From positions 1 to 64,000 of the forward strand of contig JBJOGR010000042.1 of assembly GCA_046048135.1 (NCBI GenBank): a stretch of DNA of 64,000 nt. The letters are read 5' to 3'. The notes under the pieces were generated by a model. That model did not search any database. It was not told the DNA's origin and saw only the letters and a list, made by a program, of their open reading frames with translations. The stretch's first letter is position 1; each line of letters opens with the position of its first letter. The position numbers and the translations under genes were made by a program. This DNA comes from ATZT02 sp046048135. Lineage in GTDB: Bacteria; Actinomycetota; Actinomycetes; S36-B12; UBA5976. Positions 51,942 to 60,048 of this stretch are shown piece by piece.

Positions 51942-52560
51942 GGTCTGAGTTTTTCAGCTTTTCAACTGCTGATGGATTTCCTTCAAAATTTAATTGAGTT
52001 TTATTTTGTCTTCCAAAAGCAAACATTACCAAATCAATAACATCCCCTGAGATTGTAACTACATCATTACCACGTTTTAATGTGTAAGTTCCTTGATCAG
52101 TTTTTGCAACTACACCAACTTTGACTTTACGCATAAAAAAAACAGCAGATTTAGTAAATCTAGACCAAATAGATTTCAATTCATCCTCAGTAAATTTTCT
52201 CGGTTGATAGTCATTTTGAGCTCTTAAAATGTCTTCATGATGAACTAAGAATTCAAATGTGTTAGCTATTTCATCCACTTTGGGAAATGAAAAAGGTGAT
52301 GGTGATTTTGGACCATTTTCAAATATCGAAACTAATTCTTCAAAACTTTTCTCTTTGTATTTATTTGAAATAGATTCTGTATAAGAATTTAGGAAAGGAA
52401 TAAAAAGACCTACAGCAGCATCAGGTCTATTCTCTCTGACAATCAAATGCACTAATAAATCTTTAGTACTCCATCCTTGACAAAGAGTTGGTTGATCGGG
52501 TCCAAGTTTGCGAAGGGTTTGGCAAATGGCACTTCTTTCACTTTTAGCAAATGAGGTCAT
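51931..52560 (-). CDS. TIGR03085-like, DinB/mycothiol-type metal-binding protein
   Basis: 209 residues from the ATG at 52560, supported by a promoter whose -10 lies six bases upstream; an upstream in-frame start at 52587 would erase it. The N-terminus (FAKSERSAICQTL, TLCQGWSTKDLLVHLIVRENRPDAA) matches the actinobacterial TIGR03085 family, related to mycothiol-dependent maleylpyruvate isomerase and DinB four-helix proteins that use histidines to bind metal (HLIVRE; VHHEDILR). Function is unknown; a mycothiol-linked role is inference. It lies inside the histidine run in reverse. Confidence 0.75.
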   Translation of the reverse strand: MTSFAKSERSAICQTLRKLGPDQPTLCQGWSTKDLLVHLIVRENRPDAAVGLFIPFLNSYTESISNKYKEKSFEELVSIFENGPKSPSPFSFPKVDEIANTFEFLVHHEDILRAQNDYQPRKFTEDELKSIWSRFTKSAVFFMRKVKVGVVAKTDQGTYTLKRGNDVVTISGDVIDLVMFAFGRQNKTQLNFEGNPSAVEKLKNSDLSL

Positions 52561-52595
52561 ATTTAAAGAATAAGTCTTTACACCCATCCAGACAA
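52561..52595 (-). promoter_or_regulatory. Leaderless promoter of the TIGR03085-like gene
   Basis: On the - strand TTGTCT (52595-52590), 17 bases, TATTCT (52572-52567), six bases, ATG at 52560. This is the best -35/-10 pair of the leaderless set on this strand. Confidence 0.6.
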
Positions 52596-52596
52596 G

Positions 52597-52607
52597 TTAG
52601 ATATGCA
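52597..52607 (+). promoter_or_regulatory. Candidate promoter -10 for hisI
   Basis: TTAGAT (52597-52602) lies five bases before the ATG at 52608, with no ribosome site. It is a weaker match to the leaderless pattern and would fire away from the TIGR03085-like promoter only 24 bases off. Confidence 0.35.
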
Positions 52608-52988
52608 ATGAGCGAGAATATAACTATGAAATTTAAGTCAATCACTGAGATTAATGAAATTTGGGCGAATATAAAACTAAACGACTCAGGATTGATACCT
52701 GCAATTGTGATCGAGCACCAAACTAATCAAGTTCTAATGCAAGCTTGGATGAACAAGGAAGCTTTTGAAAAAACTTTGACTACTGGCAATGCGACATATT
52801 TTTCCAGATCTAGAAATAAATTATGGGTCAAAGGTGAGGAATCAGGAAATACACAATCTGTAATCGAAATGAGATTAGATTGCGATAAAGATACGATTTT
52901 ATTAAAAGTGGAACAAAATGGGAACGCTTGCCATACTGGTGCGCATACTTGTTTTGACGAAACTCTTATTTGGTCAATAAATGACTGA
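52608..52988 (+). CDS. hisI: Phosphoribosyl-AMP cyclohydrolase
   Basis: 126 residues from the ATG at 52608 (ATG at 52626 is an alternative; an upstream frame to 52551 would run across the divergent promoter). It opens the purine ring of phosphoribosyl-AMP in histidine synthesis. Metal ligands are in RLDCDKD and NGNACHTGAHTCF; MQAWMNKEAFEKTL and ATYFSRSRNKLWVKGE are typical. Monofunctional, without the HisE domain. It overlaps trpE by 8 bases, joining the his and trp runs. Confidence 0.94.
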   Translation: MSENITMKFKSITEINEIWANIKLNDSGLIPAIVIEHQTNQVLMQAWMNKEAFEKTLTTGNATYFSRSRNKLWVKGEESGNTQSVIEMRLDCDKDTILLKVEQNGNACHTGAHTCFDETLIWSIND

Positions 52989-54507
52989 AAAAAATATTGG
53001 AAAAATTTTTCCTAATTTAGAAGAATTTAAAGTTTTAGCAAAAACCCGAAGAGTAATTCCTGTAGCGATTCAACTTATGGCAGATACATTTACTCCCGTA
53101 GGTCTTTATCAGACACTTACTCAAAATAAACCAGGTACTTTTTTGTTGGAATCTGCAGAAAATGGTAAAAATTGGTCCCGTTATTCATTTATAGGAGTTT
53201 CAAGTGCTGCAGTTTTACGTGAAGAAAATGGAAAAGGTTTTTGGACTGGTAAACCACCTAAAGGATTAATCAATAATGAGCCAATTTGGGAAGTACTTAC
53301 TCAATCTCTTGAATTTCTACAAACAAAATCATTTGAATCTTTGCCACCTTTAACCGGAGGACTGGTGGGTTATCTAAGTTATGATATTGTTCGGATTTTT
53401 GAAAAAATACCGAATGAAAACCCAAATGAAACAAAAGTCCCTGATTTATTTTTACTTTTAACTACTGATTTTGCGGTGTTAGACCATGCGGATGGAACAG
53501 TCTGGCTGATTGCAAATGCTGTTAATTATGACGGAACAGATGAAAGAGTTGAAGAAGCTTATTTAGATTGTGTTAAACGAATTGAAAATATGAAGTCTAA
53601 ACTAGACAAAGTTCAGACATTGAATTCGTTAAATGTTGGCTCAATTTCTGAGTTGAAATATATTCGAAGAACAAATAGTCAGGAATATCAAAAATCAATT
53701 AAGAAAGCAATTGAATATATCGAGGCAGGAGATGCATTTCAAATTGTTTTATCCCAAAGATTTGAAATCGATTGTAAAAATAGTGGTCTAGATGTTTATC
53801 GAATTCTGAGAAACTCTAACCCAAGTCCTTACATGTACTACATTAATTTTCCAAGTAGTGATTTTAAAACGACCGATTTTGAAATCGTTGGCTCAAGCCC
53901 TGAAGCACTTATTAGTATTAAAGAAAGAAAAGCCTTACTTCATCCAATTGCTGGAACCAGACCTAGGGCTAAAAGTGAAACTGAAGATGAAAAACTCGCA
54001 ATTGATTTATTAAATGATGAAAAGGAAAAAGCAGAACATTTAATGTTAGTAGATCTAGGTAGAAATGATTTAGGAAGATTTTGTAAACCAGGTTCAATAG
54101 AAGTCGTTCAATTTATGCAGGTTGAAAAATATTCACATGTTATGCATTTGGTTTCAACAATAACTGGGGAATTAAATGAAAACGTTACAGTTCTAGATGC
54201 ATTAAGAGCTACTTTTCCTGCAGGAACTCTTTCTGGTGCACCAAAAGTTAGAGCAATGGAAATAATCGATGAACTTGAACCAGTTCAAAGAGGAATTTAT
54301 GGTGGAGCACTTGGTTACTTTGATTTTGCAGGAAATATGGATTTGGCAATAACAATTCGTACCGCTTTAATCAAAGAAAAAAGAGCATATGTTCAAGCAG
54401 GGGCAGGAGTTGTCGCCGATTCAATACCGGAGAACGAGGATTTGGAATGCCAGAACAAGGCGGCAGTAGTACTAAAAGCGATCGCAATTTCCAACACTTT
54501 AGACTGA
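52981..54507 (+). CDS. trpE: Anthranilate synthase component I
   Basis: 508 residues. It forms anthranilate from chorismate with ammonia from the TrpG partner, which is not in this window. Family motifs: LLESAE near the start (tryptophan feedback site region), the C-terminal chorismate-binding core with GDAFQIVLSQRFE, HPIAGTRPRAKSETED, DLGRNDLGR, KYSHVMHLVST, FPAGTLSGAPKVRAMEII and QAGAGVVADSIPENE. Coupled to hisI by an 8-base overlap. Confidence 0.96.
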   Translation: MTEKNIGKIFPNLEEFKVLAKTRRVIPVAIQLMADTFTPVGLYQTLTQNKPGTFLLESAENGKNWSRYSFIGVSSAAVLREENGKGFWTGKPPKGLINNEPIWEVLTQSLEFLQTKSFESLPPLTGGLVGYLSYDIVRIFEKIPNENPNETKVPDLFLLLTTDFAVLDHADGTVWLIANAVNYDGTDERVEEAYLDCVKRIENMKSKLDKVQTLNSLNVGSISELKYIRRTNSQEYQKSIKKAIEYIEAGDAFQIVLSQRFEIDCKNSGLDVYRILRNSNPSPYMYYINFPSSDFKTTDFEIVGSSPEALISIKERKALLHPIAGTRPRAKSETEDEKLAIDLLNDEKEKAEHLMLVDLGRNDLGRFCKPGSIEVVQFMQVEKYSHVMHLVSTITGELNENVTVLDALRATFPAGTLSGAPKVRAMEIIDELEPVQRGIYGGALGYFDFAGNMDLAITIRTALIKEKRAYVQAGAGVVADSIPENEDLECQNKAAVVLKAIAISNTLD

Positions 54508-54533
54508 AATAAGAAAGATAAGGAGCCATAGAA

Positions 54534-54728
54534 ATGTCGAAAGAAAATCACGGTCAAACCCCAGCAGCCTGGACAGGAACTTTTTTACTTATATCGGCTT
54601 CTATTATTTCTACATTCGCATTGACCCAAAATAATTGGATGATGTTTTGGCAAGGTATTGGTCTTGCAGTATTTGGCACAATTTTATGGATTGTTTGGGA
54701 AAAAGTTAGAACAAAGAGTCGAAATTAA
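54534..54728 (+). CDS. Small HGxxPAAW-type membrane protein
   Basis: 64 residues: NHGQTPAAWTGTFL at 5-18, two hydrophobic segments (about 14-30 and 35-54), basic tail. The HGxTPAAWT start is typical of a small actinobacterial family of unknown function that commonly sits between trpE and trpC. AAGGAG precedes the ATG, so it is translated on its own. A role in tryptophan metabolism is inferred only from this fixed position. Confidence 0.75.
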   Translation: MSKENHGQTPAAWTGTFLLISASIISTFALTQNNWMMFWQGIGLAVFGTILWIVWEKVRTKSRN

Positions 54729-54733
54729 TTTCT

Positions 54734-55543
54734 ATGTCAAATGTCTTAGATGAAATCCTTATTGGGGTTAAAGAAGACTTAATAAGACGTCAAGAAAAAA
54801 CTTCTCTTGAAACTTTAAAAGAAGTAGTAAGTAAAAAATCAAAAGCAATTGATCCTTACCCAATTTTCGAACAAGCAGGGGTAGCTGTAATTGCTGAGGT
54901 AAAAAGATCTTCACCAAGCAAAGGTGATTTATCAGAAATATCAGATCCAGCTTTATTAGCTAAAGAATATGAATTAGGTGGAGCAAGTTGTATTAGCGTT
55001 TTGACCGAAGAAAGAAGATTTAAAGGCTCTCTGGAAGATTTAGTTGCTGTAAGAAAAGCTGTAGAGATTCCAGTACTGAGAAAAGACTTTATTTTTTCTA
55101 GTTATCAACTATGGGAAGCCCGAGCAAACGGTGCAGATCTTGCCCTTTTAATAGTTGCTGCCCTTGAACAAGAAGCATTAGTTTCATTGATTGAAAGATC
55201 TCACACAATAGGCATTACTCCTTTGATTGAAGTGCATACCGAGGAAGAATTAGCAAGAGCAGTTGACGCAGGTGCAAAATTAATAGGTATAAATGCTAGA
55301 AATTTAAAAACTTTAGAAGTTGATAGAAACACTTTTTTAAGACTTGCACCAAAAGTTCCCAAAGGTTGTGTCTTGGTAGCAGAATCTGGGGTTCGAGATA
55401 AACACGATTTAATTACTTATGCAAACGCCGGAGCTCATGCAGTATTAGTTGGCGAAAGTTTGGTTTTAAATAAAAATCCCAGAAATGCAGTGCACGACTT
55501 AGTAACTGCGGGTGCTCATCCTGCGACAAATCACGGAAGGTAA
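54734..55543 (+). CDS. trpC: Indole-3-glycerol phosphate synthase
   Basis: 269 residues, TIM barrel, monofunctional. It closes the indole ring of CdRP. VIAEVKRSSPSKGDL, LRKDFIFSSYQLWEARANGADLALLI, GINARNLKTLEV and VAESGV carry the expected Lys and Glu catalytic residues. It begins 5 bases after the small membrane gene. trpD is not present nearby. Confidence 0.97.
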   Translation: MSNVLDEILIGVKEDLIRRQEKTSLETLKEVVSKKSKAIDPYPIFEQAGVAVIAEVKRSSPSKGDLSEISDPALLAKEYELGGASCISVLTEERRFKGSLEDLVAVRKAVEIPVLRKDFIFSSYQLWEARANGADLALLIVAALEQEALVSLIERSHTIGITPLIEVHTEEELARAVDAGAKLIGINARNLKTLEVDRNTFLRLAPKVPKGCVLVAESGVRDKHDLITYANAGAHAVLVGESLVLNKNPRNAVHDLVTAGAHPATNHGR

Positions 55544-55546
55544 TTT

Positions 55547-56758
55547 GTGACTACTTTTTTAAACGATTTAAAAAAAATTGATGAAGAAACAGGTCACTTT
55601 GGGCAGTTTGGAGGACGTTTTGTTCCAGAGGCTCTAATAACTGCTCTTGATCAGTTGGAAACTGAATATGAAAAAGCAGTTGCTGATCCTAAATTTAACG
55701 AAGAATTTATGGATTTAATGAAAAATTATGTCGGAAGACCCAGCCCATTAACTGAAGCTAAGAATTTCTCAAAGTACGCGGGCAATGCCCAAATTTTCTT
55801 AAAACGTGAGGATTTAAATCACACAGGTTCGCACAAAATAAATAATGTAATTGGTCAAGCACTTCTGACAAAAAGAATGGGTAAAAAAAGAATTATCGCT
55901 GAGACAGGTGCTGGGCAACACGGAGTTGCAACAGCAACTGCTGCAGCTTTACTTGGGTTGGAATGTGAAATTTACATGGGAGAAGAAGATACGATTCGTC
56001 AATCTTTAAATGTTGCAAGAATGAAACTTCTCGGTGCAAAAGTAAATCCTGTAAAAACTGGAACTAAAACTTTAAAAGATGCAATCAATGAGGCTATGAG
56101 AGATTGGGTTACTAATGTTGAATCAACTCATTACCTTTTAGGTACAGTTGCGGGACCACATCCATTTCCTACAATTGGCAGAAATTTTCATAGCATTATT
56201 GGCATAGAAGCTAAACAACAAATATTAGAACGAATTGGAAAACTTCCAACAGCAATTACTGCTTGTGTTGGTGGTGGTTCAAACGCAATTGGTTTATTTC
56301 ATCCATTTATTTTAGATACACAAGTTCAAATCCATGGGTATGAAGCTGCAGGTGATGGAATTGAGACAGGAAGACATGCAGCAACTTTGTCTGGCGGAAC
56401 TATTGGAATTTTGCATGGAACAAGATCTTATGTTTTACAAGATGAAAATGGCCAAACTTTGGCAAGTCATTCAATTTCTGCAGGTTTAGATTATCCAGGA
56501 GTTGGACCAGAACATGCTTGGTTAAAGGATTCAAACAGAGCTAAGTATCACCCAATCACCGATACAGAAGCCATGGAAGCATTTGAGATTTTATCGAAGA
56601 CTGAAGGAATTATTCCAGCAATTGAAACTGCCCACGCTATAGCAGGAACAATGAAACTTGGCAAAGAACTTGGAAAAGATGCAGTAATAATTGTTAACTG
56701 CAGTGGACGTGGCGATAAAGATGTAGAGACAGCTGCAAAGTGGTTCAAAATAAATTAA
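55547..56758 (+). CDS. trpB: Tryptophan synthase beta chain
   Basis: 403 residues, GTG start. PLP enzyme joining indole and serine. Lys97 in NHTGSHKINN binds PLP; GAGQHGVATATAAALLG, CVGGGSNAIGLFHPF and VNCSGRGDKDV are conserved. The N-terminal FGQFGGRFVPE is typical of TrpB1, which pairs with TrpA. Its stop overlaps the trpA ATG by one base. Confidence 0.98.
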   Translation: MTTFLNDLKKIDEETGHFGQFGGRFVPEALITALDQLETEYEKAVADPKFNEEFMDLMKNYVGRPSPLTEAKNFSKYAGNAQIFLKREDLNHTGSHKINNVIGQALLTKRMGKKRIIAETGAGQHGVATATAAALLGLECEIYMGEEDTIRQSLNVARMKLLGAKVNPVKTGTKTLKDAINEAMRDWVTNVESTHYLLGTVAGPHPFPTIGRNFHSIIGIEAKQQILERIGKLPTAITACVGGGSNAIGLFHPFILDTQVQIHGYEAAGDGIETGRHAATLSGGTIGILHGTRSYVLQDENGQTLASHSISAGLDYPGVGPEHAWLKDSNRAKYHPITDTEAMEAFEILSKTEGIIPAIETAHAIAGTMKLGKELGKDAVIIVNCSGRGDKDVETAAKWFKIN

Positions 56759-57555
56759 TGGCAAATCTAAAGGATACTTTTACACAAGCTAAAAGTGAAA
56801 ATAGAGCCGTATTAATTGCATATTTACCCGCTGGATTTCCTAGCATTGATGGTTCAATTCAAATAATTAATGAAATGTTTAAAAATGGCGTTGATGTCAT
56901 TGAAGTCGGAGTTCCTTACAGTGATCCATTAATGGATGGACCGATTATTCAGGAAGCAGTTGATATTGCGTTAAACCATAAAACTGGAATTAATGAAGTG
57001 ATGCAAGTAGTAAATAAAGTGGCACAAAATAACAAACCGGTTTTAACTATGTCGTATTGGTCACCTATTGAAAAGTGGGGAATAAAAAAGTACGTACAAG
57101 ACTTCAAAAAATCCGGTGGAAGTGGAGTCATTACCCCAGATTTACCACCTGATGAATCAAATGAATGGATTTTGGAAACCGATCAGCAAAATGTTGACCG
57201 AGTATTTGTCGTAGCGCCTTCTACTAGTGAAGAAAGATTGAAACTTGTTACTTCAAAAGTAACCGGATTTGTTTATGCAGCTAGTTTGATGGGAGTAACT
57301 GGAACTAGAAATGAAATTTCAAATAGTGCTGAAACTTTAGTAAATAGAATAAGAAAAGTCACAGATCTTCCAGTAGCGGTTGGATTGGGAGTTTCAACAC
57401 CTGAGCAAGCTAAAGAAGTAGCCAAATTTGCAGATGGAGTAATTGTGGGAAGTGCTTTTATTAAATTGATCTTGCAAACAAATGATCTATCAAAATCTGT
57501 TGGGGCAATAGGTCAATTAGCAAAAGATTTGGCTAGATCCATGCATAGAAACTAG
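56758..57555 (+). CDS. trpA: Tryptophan synthase alpha chain
   Basis: 265 residues from the ATG at 56758 that overlaps the trpB stop; an in-frame ATG 18 bases upstream is less likely. It cleaves indole-3-glycerol phosphate. Catalytic Glu49 (VIEVGVPYSDP) and Asp60 (LMDGP) are present, with GLGVSTPEQA near the C-terminus. Last gene of the his-trp run. Confidence 0.97.
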   Translation: MANLKDTFTQAKSENRAVLIAYLPAGFPSIDGSIQIINEMFKNGVDVIEVGVPYSDPLMDGPIIQEAVDIALNHKTGINEVMQVVNKVAQNNKPVLTMSYWSPIEKWGIKKYVQDFKKSGGSGVITPDLPPDESNEWILETDQQNVDRVFVVAPSTSEERLKLVTSKVTGFVYAASLMGVTGTRNEISNSAETLVNRIRKVTDLPVAVGLGVSTPEQAKEVAKFADGVIVGSAFIKLILQTNDLSKSVGAIGQLAKDLARSMHRN

Positions 57556-57616
57556 GTAAAAGATGCCAAGATTCTATTGATTTACTAGATTAAAAGAAAA
57601 AACACGGAGAAACTAA

Positions 57617-58411
57617 ATGGCAAATCCAGATGACATCAAAAATAAGGCAGCTCAAGTAAGAGCGAATGCAGGCTCTGACGCAAAAAAAGCAAAAACAATA
57701 CAAATTATCGGCGGACTAGTTGTAGCAGCATTTGTTGTTGGAATAATCGGTGTTGGATTTTATGCCAAGAATCAATCTGAAAATGACATTGTGGTGCCAG
57801 AGGCAATAACTGAATACGACACAAGTGCAGCACTTCCTAAAGGAGTTAGCGCAAGTGAAGGATATGGAGTTCCAGTTGGAAAACAAGATCCTTCCGCTCC
57901 AAGAGCAGAATTATATGAAGACTTTCAATGCCCAGCATGTGGCCAGTTTGAAGTAACAAATGCAAAAAATGTTTTCACGGCTGCTGAAAAAGGTGAAATT
58001 AATTTAACTTTGCATCCAATGATATTTCTTGATAGAAATTTTCCAGAATCAAAACTTTCATCTTTAAGAGCAACAATGGCATGGGGCTGCGCAGTTGATG
58101 CCGGAAAGACGGTTGAGTATCACTCAGGAATATTTGCAATGCAACCTGCACGTGAAGGCGATGGTTATTCAGATGAACAACTTTTGGATTTAGCAAAAAA
58201 AGTTGGTATTGAAAACGAGGCATACACAGAGTTTGAAACTTGTTACACCAGCAATAAATACAAAGCTTGGGCGCAAAATTCAGAACTTCATGCAAAAGAC
58301 AGAGGCGTGCAAGGAACTCCTTCTATTTTCTTAAACGACAAAGCATTAGATGCTAAGGCAATTTATGATCCAGCTGGATTTGCTGAGGCAGTTGCAGCGG
58401 CGAAGAAATAG
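57617..58411 (+). CDS. Membrane-anchored DsbA-like thiol-disulfide protein
   Basis: 264 residues, ribosome site GGAG. A polar cytoplasmic start, one membrane helix (about 27-50), then an extracytoplasmic thioredoxin-like domain. The active site is CPAC (Cys105, Cys108) in YEDFQCPACGQFE, and the cis-proline loop is GTPSIFLN. It resembles actinobacterial DsbA/MdbA-like oxidases that form disulfides in secreted proteins; such enzymes could serve the Rpf-like protein at 186, which has two cysteines. Redox direction is inferred. Confidence 0.85.
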   Translation: MANPDDIKNKAAQVRANAGSDAKKAKTIQIIGGLVVAAFVVGIIGVGFYAKNQSENDIVVPEAITEYDTSAALPKGVSASEGYGVPVGKQDPSAPRAELYEDFQCPACGQFEVTNAKNVFTAAEKGEINLTLHPMIFLDRNFPESKLSSLRATMAWGCAVDAGKTVEYHSGIFAMQPAREGDGYSDEQLLDLAKKVGIENEAYTEFETCYTSNKYKAWAQNSELHAKDRGVQGTPSIFLNDKALDAKAIYDPAGFAEAVAAAKK

Positions 58412-58414
58412 ATT

Positions 58415-59239
58415 TTGATTTCTTTAAGTATCCCAAGTCCAAGTACAGGGGTAATTTATCTTGGACCATTACCAATACGTGCTTATTCATTTTTTATTAT
58501 CATTGGAATTTTTGTTGCTATTTGGTTAGGTAATAAAAGATGGATTGCTCGAGGCGGAAAAATTGGGCAAGTAAGTGATGTTGCTCTTTTTGCGGTTCCA
58601 TTTGGAATTATTGGTGGAAGAATTTATCACGTGGCTACAGATTTCGAAAAATATTTCGGAGATGGCAGAAATCCAATTGATGCTTTAAAAATTTGGAATG
58701 GTGGATTGGGTATTTGGGGAGCCATATTTTTTGGAGGAATTGGAGCGTGGATTGCTTGTCGTTTCTACAAAATAAATCTTCCACCATTTGCAGATGCAAT
58801 TGCTCCAGGAATTATCTTTGCTCAAGCAATAGGACGGCTTGGAAACTATTTCAATCAAGAATTATTTGGAAGACCAACTGATGTTATCTGGGGACTTGAA
58901 ATTGCTGAAAAAAACAGACCAGCTGGATATGAAATGTTTGAAACTTTTCATCCCACATTTCTATATGAATTAATTTGGAGTGTAATTATTGGTTTTAGTC
59001 TTATTTATATAGACAAAATTTACAAATTAGGACATGGCAGAGTATTTGCGCTTTATGTTTCTTTGTATAGTTTAGGGCGTTTATTTGTAGAAACTTTCAG
59101 GATAGATGAATCTAGATTACTTTTAGGATTAAGATTTAATATTTGGACAAGTTTGGTAGTGATACTTGGAGGCCTTGTTTACTTCTTAATCTCTAGTAAA
59201 TTAAAACCTGGTAGAGATCAAAAAATATTTAGGAGCTAA
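58415..59239 (+). CDS. lgt: Prolipoprotein diacylglyceryl transferase
   Basis: 274 residues, TTG start 3 bases after the thiol protein gene. It transfers diacylglycerol to the cysteine of prolipoproteins, the step before LspA. About seven hydrophobic segments; GGRIYHV (about 67-73), NGGLGIWGA and the signature IGRLGNYFNQELFGRPT (about 139-155) are present, with GRLFVETFRIDE late. Length is near the family minimum, without the long C-terminal tail common in larger Actinobacteria. Confidence 0.95.
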   Translation: MISLSIPSPSTGVIYLGPLPIRAYSFFIIIGIFVAIWLGNKRWIARGGKIGQVSDVALFAVPFGIIGGRIYHVATDFEKYFGDGRNPIDALKIWNGGLGIWGAIFFGGIGAWIACRFYKINLPPFADAIAPGIIFAQAIGRLGNYFNQELFGRPTDVIWGLEIAEKNRPAGYEMFETFHPTFLYELIWSVIIGFSLIYIDKIYKLGHGRVFALYVSLYSLGRLFVETFRIDESRLLLGLRFNIWTSLVVILGGLVYFLISSKLKPGRDQKIFRS

Positions 59240-59241
59240 TT

Positions 59242-59967
59242 GTGCCTTCAGGGCAAAAAAATTTAAACATTGAGGAACTGCATAGAAATGTAAGTGGAGG
59301 TTGGCTTCGTCCTGCAGTTTTTGGTGCGATGGATGGTTTAGTTTCTAACTTTGCTTTGATGATTGGTGTTGCTGGAGGAACTCAAGCTGCAGGTGTTGGA
59401 AATACACAAGCGATTGTTTTAGCGGGTTTTGCAGGATTACTTGCTGGCGCATTTTCTATGGCTGCAGGAGAATACACTTCCGTTGCAAGTCAAGCAGAGC
59501 TTGCTCAGGCAGAAATTGAATTTGAGAAAAAAGAAATTAAAGAAAATTTAAATAGCGAAATTGAAGAACTGGCACAAGTTTATGTTGCAAGAGGAGTTAA
59601 TTATCAAGTTGCTTTTCAATTCGCAAAAGAGTTGAGTAAAAACGAAGAAGAATTTATCAATGCGCATTCTCTAGAAGAATTTGGTGTAACGACAAAAGAT
59701 TTACCATCCCCAAGATTGGCAGCAGTTTCTTCCTTTGTTTCATTTGGGCTAGGTGCATTGGTCCCGCTACTTCCTTATATTTTGGGTTTCAATAATTTGA
59801 TGATTTCATTAGGAGTTTCACTAAGTGGGTTATTCATCACAGGAGCCGTTGTTTCCTTGGTGACCACAAGAACATGGTGGTATTCCGGTACGAGGCAGTT
59901 ACTAATTGGAAGTGGCGCTGCAGCGATTACTTGGTTACTGGGAAATTCGATAGGTTCGGTTTTATAA
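59242..59967 (+). CDS. VIT/CCC1 family metal transporter
   Basis: 241 residues, GTG start. Vacuolar iron transporter-like family: WLRPAVFGAMDGLVSNFALMIGVAGG in the first helix, AGAFSMAAGEYTSVASQAE in the second, a charged cytoplasmic loop of about 80 residues, then three C-terminal helices. Homologues move Fe2+ or Mn2+ across membranes. It begins 2 bases after lgt. Direction and metal are inferred from the family. Confidence 0.9.
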   Translation: MPSGQKNLNIEELHRNVSGGWLRPAVFGAMDGLVSNFALMIGVAGGTQAAGVGNTQAIVLAGFAGLLAGAFSMAAGEYTSVASQAELAQAEIEFEKKEIKENLNSEIEELAQVYVARGVNYQVAFQFAKELSKNEEEFINAHSLEEFGVTTKDLPSPRLAAVSSFVSFGLGALVPLLPYILGFNNLMISLGVSLSGLFITGAVVSLVTTRTWWYSGTRQLLIGSGAAAITWLLGNSIGSVL

Positions 59968-60048
59968 ATAAAACTTTAAGATAGTATTTACCTATATCGG
60001 GCCAGAGTCGTCCCACTTCAATAATCTTTTAAAGGACTAATTTTCAAA

